Origin: an uncultured Collinsella sp.
GTDB lineage: Bacteria; Actinomycetota; Coriobacteriia; Coriobacteriales; Coriobacteriaceae
Reading direction: 5' to 3'
Length of the DNA stretch: 7,492 bases
Assembly (NCBI GenBank): GCA_959020035.1
Contig: CAUEQX010000089.1
Location: forward strand, 1-7,492
Shown here in pieces: positions 4,912 through 7,492 of this stretch; positions within the stretch are counted from its first letter, which is position 1; every line of letters begins with the position of its first letter. Below the pieces are notes generated by a model. It was given only the letters and a program-made list of their open reading frames with translations. It searched no databases and was not told the DNA's origin. The position numbers were made by a program, and so were the translations under genes.

Positions 4912-6106
4912 GGCAGGCGATAATCTCATCCGAAAGATCGAGGGCGGAATTGGTCACGGCGTCCATATCATAGTAACGATACTCGGCCAGACGACCCACC
5001 GGGTGGAAGTTCGTCAGGTTCTGGACGCGCTCAAGATAGCGCTCATAGAGCTCACGGTTCTCGGGCTCAAGAATAGCGTAGTACGGCGTCTCGCCCGAGC
5101 CGGGCGTATAGGCCTTGGAGTACTCCTTCATGATGGTGGTCTTGCCGGGCAGAACCTGACCGGTCATGTTCTTGAACTCGGTGATACGCGTGTAGTCCTC
5201 GCTCGTGGTGTAGTTGACGGTGCCCACGGGCTGGAACTGGTCCATATCGAGCGTCTCGAACTTCATATCGAGCGTGCGGTACGGCAACGCACCCAAGTCG
5301 AGGTTGAACAGCTCGTCGAGTGGACCGGTGTAGACGATCTCGCCACCATAGACCTTGCCGTCGATCTTGACGGTGGTCTCGTCGATCTCAAAGAGATCGC
5401 GGGCGTCCACGTCGCAGAACACGTCGATCAGGTCGTGGTCGAGCATGTGCTCAAAGAGCGCCGTGTAGCCCTCCTGCGGCATGCCCTGGAAGGGAGCTTG
5501 CGGGAAGTAGCGGTCATCATCACCCACAAAGACGGGAACGCGGCCGGTGATCGAGGGGTCGATCTGATCGGGCGTCTGGCCCCACTGCTTCATGGTGTAA
5601 TGCAAAAAGACGTTCTCGTAGACGTAATCGGCGACCTCGGCCAAGTCGGGGTCGTTCTTCTTACGAAGCTCCATAATGGGCACCTTGACATCCTTGCCAA
5701 AGGTCTCCACGAGCTTCTGATACAGCTCCTCGCCGCGCTCGTCACCAAAGGCGAGCTTGAGACTCGCGTGGTTGAAGGGCACGGGCATAAGGGTGCCGTT
5801 GATGTTGGCGAGCACCTTGTGCTGATAATCCGTCCACTTGGTAAAGCGCGACAGGAAATTGTGCACGCGCTCGTTAAAGGTGTGATAGATATGCGGACCG
5901 TACTCGTGGATCAGGATTCCGGCCTCGTCAGTGCAGTCATAGGCATTGCCCGCAATGTGGCTACGGCGCTCCAAAACGGCAACACGATAGCCGATGGTCT
6001 CGGCAAGACGGCGGGCGCAAACGGCACCGGCATATCCAGCACCGACGACAATCATGTCGTACGCGCCGGCGTTAAAGCCTTCAGGCAGGCCTGAGGTAAT
6101 CTGCAT
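4904..6106 (-). CDS. glf: UDP-galactopyranose mutase
   Basis: A 400-residue FAD-dependent cytoplasmic mutase that interconverts UDP-galactopyranose and UDP-galactofuranose, the donor for Galf in capsules, O-antigens and cell-wall glycans. The Rossmann FAD motif VGAGYAGAVCARRL is at 21-34, with LERRSHIAGNAYD (45-57) and GPHIYHTF (70-77). KQWG (173-176), GRVPVFVGDDDRYFP (188-202) and FQGMPQEGYTALFEHML (206-222) cover substrate and FAD contacts. YRTLDMKFE (276-284), VNYT (297-300), TRITEFK (306-312) and GRLAEYRYYDMD (371-382) complete the family pattern. It is longer than typical bacterial Glf (about 370) because of a ~16-residue N-terminal extension before YDMIVVGAG. AAGGAG (6112-6117, minus) 5 nt before the ATG supports the long start. 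It is first gene of a two-gene operon with the glycosyltransferase and is divergent from pta. Confidence 0.95.
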   Translation of the reverse strand: MQITSGLPEGFNAGAYDMIVVGAGYAGAVCARRLAETIGYRVAVLERRSHIAGNAYDCTDEAGILIHEYGPHIYHTFNERVHNFLSRFTKWTDYQHKVLANINGTLMPVPFNHASLKLAFGDERGEELYQKLVETFGKDVKVPIMELRKKNDPDLAEVADYVYENVFLHYTMKQWGQTPDQIDPSITGRVPVFVGDDDRYFPQAPFQGMPQEGYTALFEHMLDHDLIDVFCDVDARDLFEIDETTVKIDGKVYGGEIVYTGPLDELFNLDLGALPYRTLDMKFETLDMDQFQPVGTVNYTTSEDYTRITEFKNMTGQVLPGKTTIMKEYSKAYTPGSGETPYYAILEPENRELYERYLERVQNLTNFHPVGRLAEYRYYDMDAVTNSALDLSDEIIACHA

Positions 6107-6120
6107 CGATACTCCTTGTC

Positions 6121-6168
6121 AAAAGCCACGGGCTCGTTAGCTGGGCTTTTCTCGAACATTCTTCGAGA
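6121..6168 (-). promoter_or_regulatory. Two adjoining hairpins in the glf leader
   Basis: AAAAGCC (6121-6127) pairs with GGCTTTT (6144-6150), and TCTCGAA (6150-6156) pairs with TTCGAGA (6162-6168) around a 5-nt loop. Both lie between the predicted glf -10 box and its ribosome binding site, so the glf mRNA would carry them. On the minus strand the hairpin nearest the gene ends in TTTT, so it could act as a weak attenuator. No ligand-binding core is recognised. Confidence 0.35.
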
Positions 6169-6184
6169 CATATTTATCAGAGCG

Positions 6185-6190
6185 ATTATA
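6185..6190 (-). promoter_or_regulatory. -10 box of the probable glf promoter
   Basis: The minus strand reads TATAAT here, a perfect -10 consensus, about 80 nt before the glf start codon. The -35 region on the minus strand (around 6208-6213) is a poor match. It falls on the opposing TATAAT of the pta promoter. Confidence 0.5.
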
Positions 6191-6204
6191 GCGCTAATGC
6201 GTCC

Positions 6205-6210
6205 TATAAT
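6205..6210 (+). promoter_or_regulatory. -10 box of the probable pta promoter
   Basis: Perfect TATAAT on the plus strand, preceded by a weak -35 region (about 6182-6187) that overlaps the minus-strand -10 box. Transcription would start near 6217, giving a leader of about 120 nt before pta. The leader includes a possible 6-bp stem, GAGCTT (6211-6216) with AAGCTC (6229-6234), and the hairpin at 6263-6285. Confidence 0.55.
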
Positions 6211-6262
6211 GAGCTTGCCACACAAGGAAAGCTCAAGCACCGCGGCGTACAAATTTGAAAGG

Positions 6263-6285
6263 TAAACCCGCTAGCAGCGGGTTTA
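6263..6285 (+). terminator. Hairpin in the pta leader, possible attenuator
   Basis: TAAACCCGCT (6263-6272) and AGCGGGTTTA (6276-6285) pair perfectly over 10 bp around the loop AGC. The 3' arm ends GTTTATTC, giving the stem-plus-T pattern of a short terminator, but with only three consecutive T. It lies about 50 nt upstream of the pta start and downstream of the predicted promoter. It could therefore attenuate pta, protect its mRNA, or terminate a short leader RNA. No antiterminator or uORF is evident. Confidence 0.5.
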
Positions 6286-6337
6286 TTCGTGAACAGCCGG
6301 GCGCCTGGAGCTTAGTGAAACGCTTGTAAGGAGTAAC

Positions 6338-7318
6338 ATGAGCGATTTCCTTAACCGTATGAAGTCTGCCGCCAAGGCCGACCTTAAGACGATCGTCCTG
6401 CCCGAGGGCGAGGATCCGCGCACCATCGTCGCGGCCACCAAGATCATCGAGGAGGGCCTGGCAAAGATCGTCATCCTGGGCAACCCCGACGAGATCAACG
6501 TTCCCGGCGCCACCGTCATCGATCCGCGCAATGCCGAGAAGCACGAGGAGTACGCGCAGAAGTTTGCCGAGCTCCGCGCCAAGAAGGGCGTCACCATCGA
6601 GCAGGCTCGCGCCCAGGTGATGGACGCCACCTACTTTGGCACCATGATGGTCAAGATGGGTGACGCCGACGGCCTGGTCTCCGGCGCCTGCCACTCCACC
6701 GCCGACACCCTGCGCCCCGCGCTGCAGATCCTTAAGACCGCCCCGGGTACCAAGCTGGTCTCGGCCTTCTTCGTGATGTGCACCGACACCCCGCAGTTCG
6801 GCACCGACGGTACGCTGATCTTCGCCGACTGCGGCCTCAACATCAACCCGTCCTCCGACGAGCTCTCCGAGATCGCCATCGCCTCCGCTCACTCCTGGTC
6901 CACCTTTATGGGCAGCGTCGAGCCGCACGTGGCCATGCTCTCCTACTCCACCATGGGCTCCGCCGGCGGCGAGGTCGCCAAGAAGGTCCAGGAGGCCGTT
7001 AAGTTCTGCAAGGAGAAGGCTCCCGAGCTCGCCATCGATGGCGACCTGCAGCTCGACGCCGCCATCGTTCCCACCGTCGCCCAGCTCAAGGCCCCCGGCT
7101 CCTCCGTTGCCGGCAAGGCCAACGTGCTTGTGTTCCCCGATCTCGAGGCCGGCAACATCGGCTACAAGCTGGTCCAGCGCTTCGCCGGCGCCGACGCTTA
7201 CGGCCCCATCCTGCAGGGCATCGCCAAGCCGGTCAACGACCTTTCGCGCGGCTGCTCTGCCGACGACATCGTGGGTGTCGTAGCCATCACCGCCGTCCAG
7301 GCTCAGATGGCTGAGTAG
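6338..7318 (+). CDS. pta: Phosphate acetyltransferase
   Basis: A 326-residue cytoplasmic enzyme converting acetyl-CoA and phosphate to acetyl phosphate and CoA. With acetate kinase this yields ATP and acetate in fermentation. The length fits the short (class I) form without the N-terminal regulatory domains of E. coli Pta. Family motifs are IVLPEGEDPRT (19-29), DGLVSGACHSTADTLRPALQ (111-130), HVAMLSYSTMGSA (197-209) and DGDLQLDAA (234-242). The C-terminal block NVLVFPDLEAGNIGYKL (262-278) is followed by DLSRGCSADDIV (301-312), where Ser303, Arg304 and Asp310 match the active-site Ser-Arg-Asp of the Methanosarcina enzyme. AAGGAG (6328-6333) lies 4 nt before the ATG. Codon choice is strongly biased to a small set, as expected for a highly expressed gene. 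A related phosphotransbutyrylase is less likely given the motif match. No ackA is seen before the window ends 174 nt later. Confidence 0.96.
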   Translation: MSDFLNRMKSAAKADLKTIVLPEGEDPRTIVAATKIIEEGLAKIVILGNPDEINVPGATVIDPRNAEKHEEYAQKFAELRAKKGVTIEQARAQVMDATYFGTMMVKMGDADGLVSGACHSTADTLRPALQILKTAPGTKLVSAFFVMCTDTPQFGTDGTLIFADCGLNINPSSDELSEIAIASAHSWSTFMGSVEPHVAMLSYSTMGSAGGEVAKKVQEAVKFCKEKAPELAIDGDLQLDAAIVPTVAQLKAPGSSVAGKANVLVFPDLEAGNIGYKLVQRFAGADAYGPILQGIAKPVNDLSRGCSADDIVGVVAITAVQAQMAE

Positions 7319-7332
7319 CGTACGCATCGCCC

Positions 7333-7463
7333 GAAGGCCGTACGGGCTAACCCCTGAAAACGTCCTCGACCAATGAAACGCCCCCGTTCTGCTCCTTCGG
7401 AGCTACGAACGGGGGCGTTTCTGGTCTGCGGATTGTTTTCAGGGGTTAGCCCGTACGGCCTTC
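7333..7463. repeat. Nested-hairpin element C after pta
   Basis: The outer arms 7333-7361 and 7435-7463 are exact reverse complements over 29 bp. Further pairing is possible inside: TCC (7363-7365) with GGA (7430-7432), GACCA (7368-7372) with TGGTC (7422-7426), then the inner hairpin at 7375-7421. In all about 57 bp could form in 131 nt. The general plan is that of elements A and B, a long perfect outer stem with an AT-richer inner end around a second hairpin. The core sequence is unrelated to theirs. No T-run follows the outer stem at 7464. It starts 14 nt after the pta stop. Confidence 0.85.
7375..7421 (+). terminator. Inner hairpin of element C, probable pta terminator
   Basis: GAAACGCCCCCGTTC (7375-7389) pairs perfectly with GAACGGGGGCGTTTC (7407-7421), and GCTCC (7391-7395) with GGAGC (7399-7403) forms the tip. 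The stem has A-rich and T-rich ends (GAAACG / CGTTTC) typical of bidirectional terminators, though the T-run is only three. It would form before the 3' outer arm is transcribed, so it could act alone. Confidence 0.6.
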
Positions 7464-7492
7464 TACCGCTACGTAGCAATTAGGGCATCTGG

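Noticed and set aside
4823..6094. Long plus-strand open frame (423 codons) antisense to glf
   Set aside because: It is the mirror of glf in GC-rich DNA with strong codon bias. The translation has no family motifs and is rich in Val, Leu, Gly and His in the way antisense frames are, while glf matches its family throughout.
6233..7327. Long minus-strand open frame (364 codons) antisense to pta
   Set aside because: Same artefact: Gly/Leu/Asp/His-rich translation without motifs, fully explained by the biased codon use of pta.

Overview
The window is GC-rich, densely coded DNA. Its codon bias (GCC, CTG, AAG, GGC), strong AGGAG ribosome binding sites and gene types suggest an anaerobic gut actinobacterium, most likely Coriobacteriia and Collinsella-like. 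That placement is inference from overall style; no rRNA or other marker gene is present. There is no complete transposase, CRISPR array, tRNA or rRNA.

Layout. Bases 1-1128 (+) hold the 3' part of a TrmA/RlmD-type RNA uracil-C5 methyltransferase with an iron-sulfur cluster, cut by the window edge. A long inverted repeat (1143-1196) follows. Next is a two-gene unit (+): a DJ-1/PfpI (YajL-like) protein (1285-1827), overlapping by 4 nt a Maf nucleotide pyrophosphatase (1824-2405), closed by a terminator-like hairpin (2414-2436). A P1 (S58, DmpA/NylC-like) self-processing hydrolase follows (2507-3508, +). On the minus strand is an operon transcribed toward it: UDP-galactopyranose mutase (4904-6106), overlapping by 8 nt a family 2 glycosyltransferase (3880-4911). 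This pair probably makes UDP-galactofuranose and uses it, or another sugar, in a surface glycan. Diverging from glf is phosphate acetyltransferase pta (6338-7318, +), a central acetate/ATP fermentation gene. The glf-pta spacer carries two consensus -10 boxes facing away from each other and a terminator-like hairpin in the pta leader.

The most unusual content is in the spacers. The convergent gap 3509-3879 holds two copies (A, 3520-3644; B, 3738-3847) of a nested-hairpin element. The ~55-nt cores are nearly identical, and all four core substitutions are compensatory base-pair changes. Each core sits inside a long, nearly or fully perfect outer stem (29 and 21 bp) whose sequence differs between copies. 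Each copy lies just downstream of a gene and in the same orientation relative to it, and neither has a U-tract. Between them is the 3' tail of a lost glycosyltransferase gene on the plus strand. After pta is a third nested hairpin (C, 7333-7463; 29-bp perfect outer stem, unrelated core). These elements are the best candidate for something undescribed: a family of 3'-end RNA structures or palindromic repeats.
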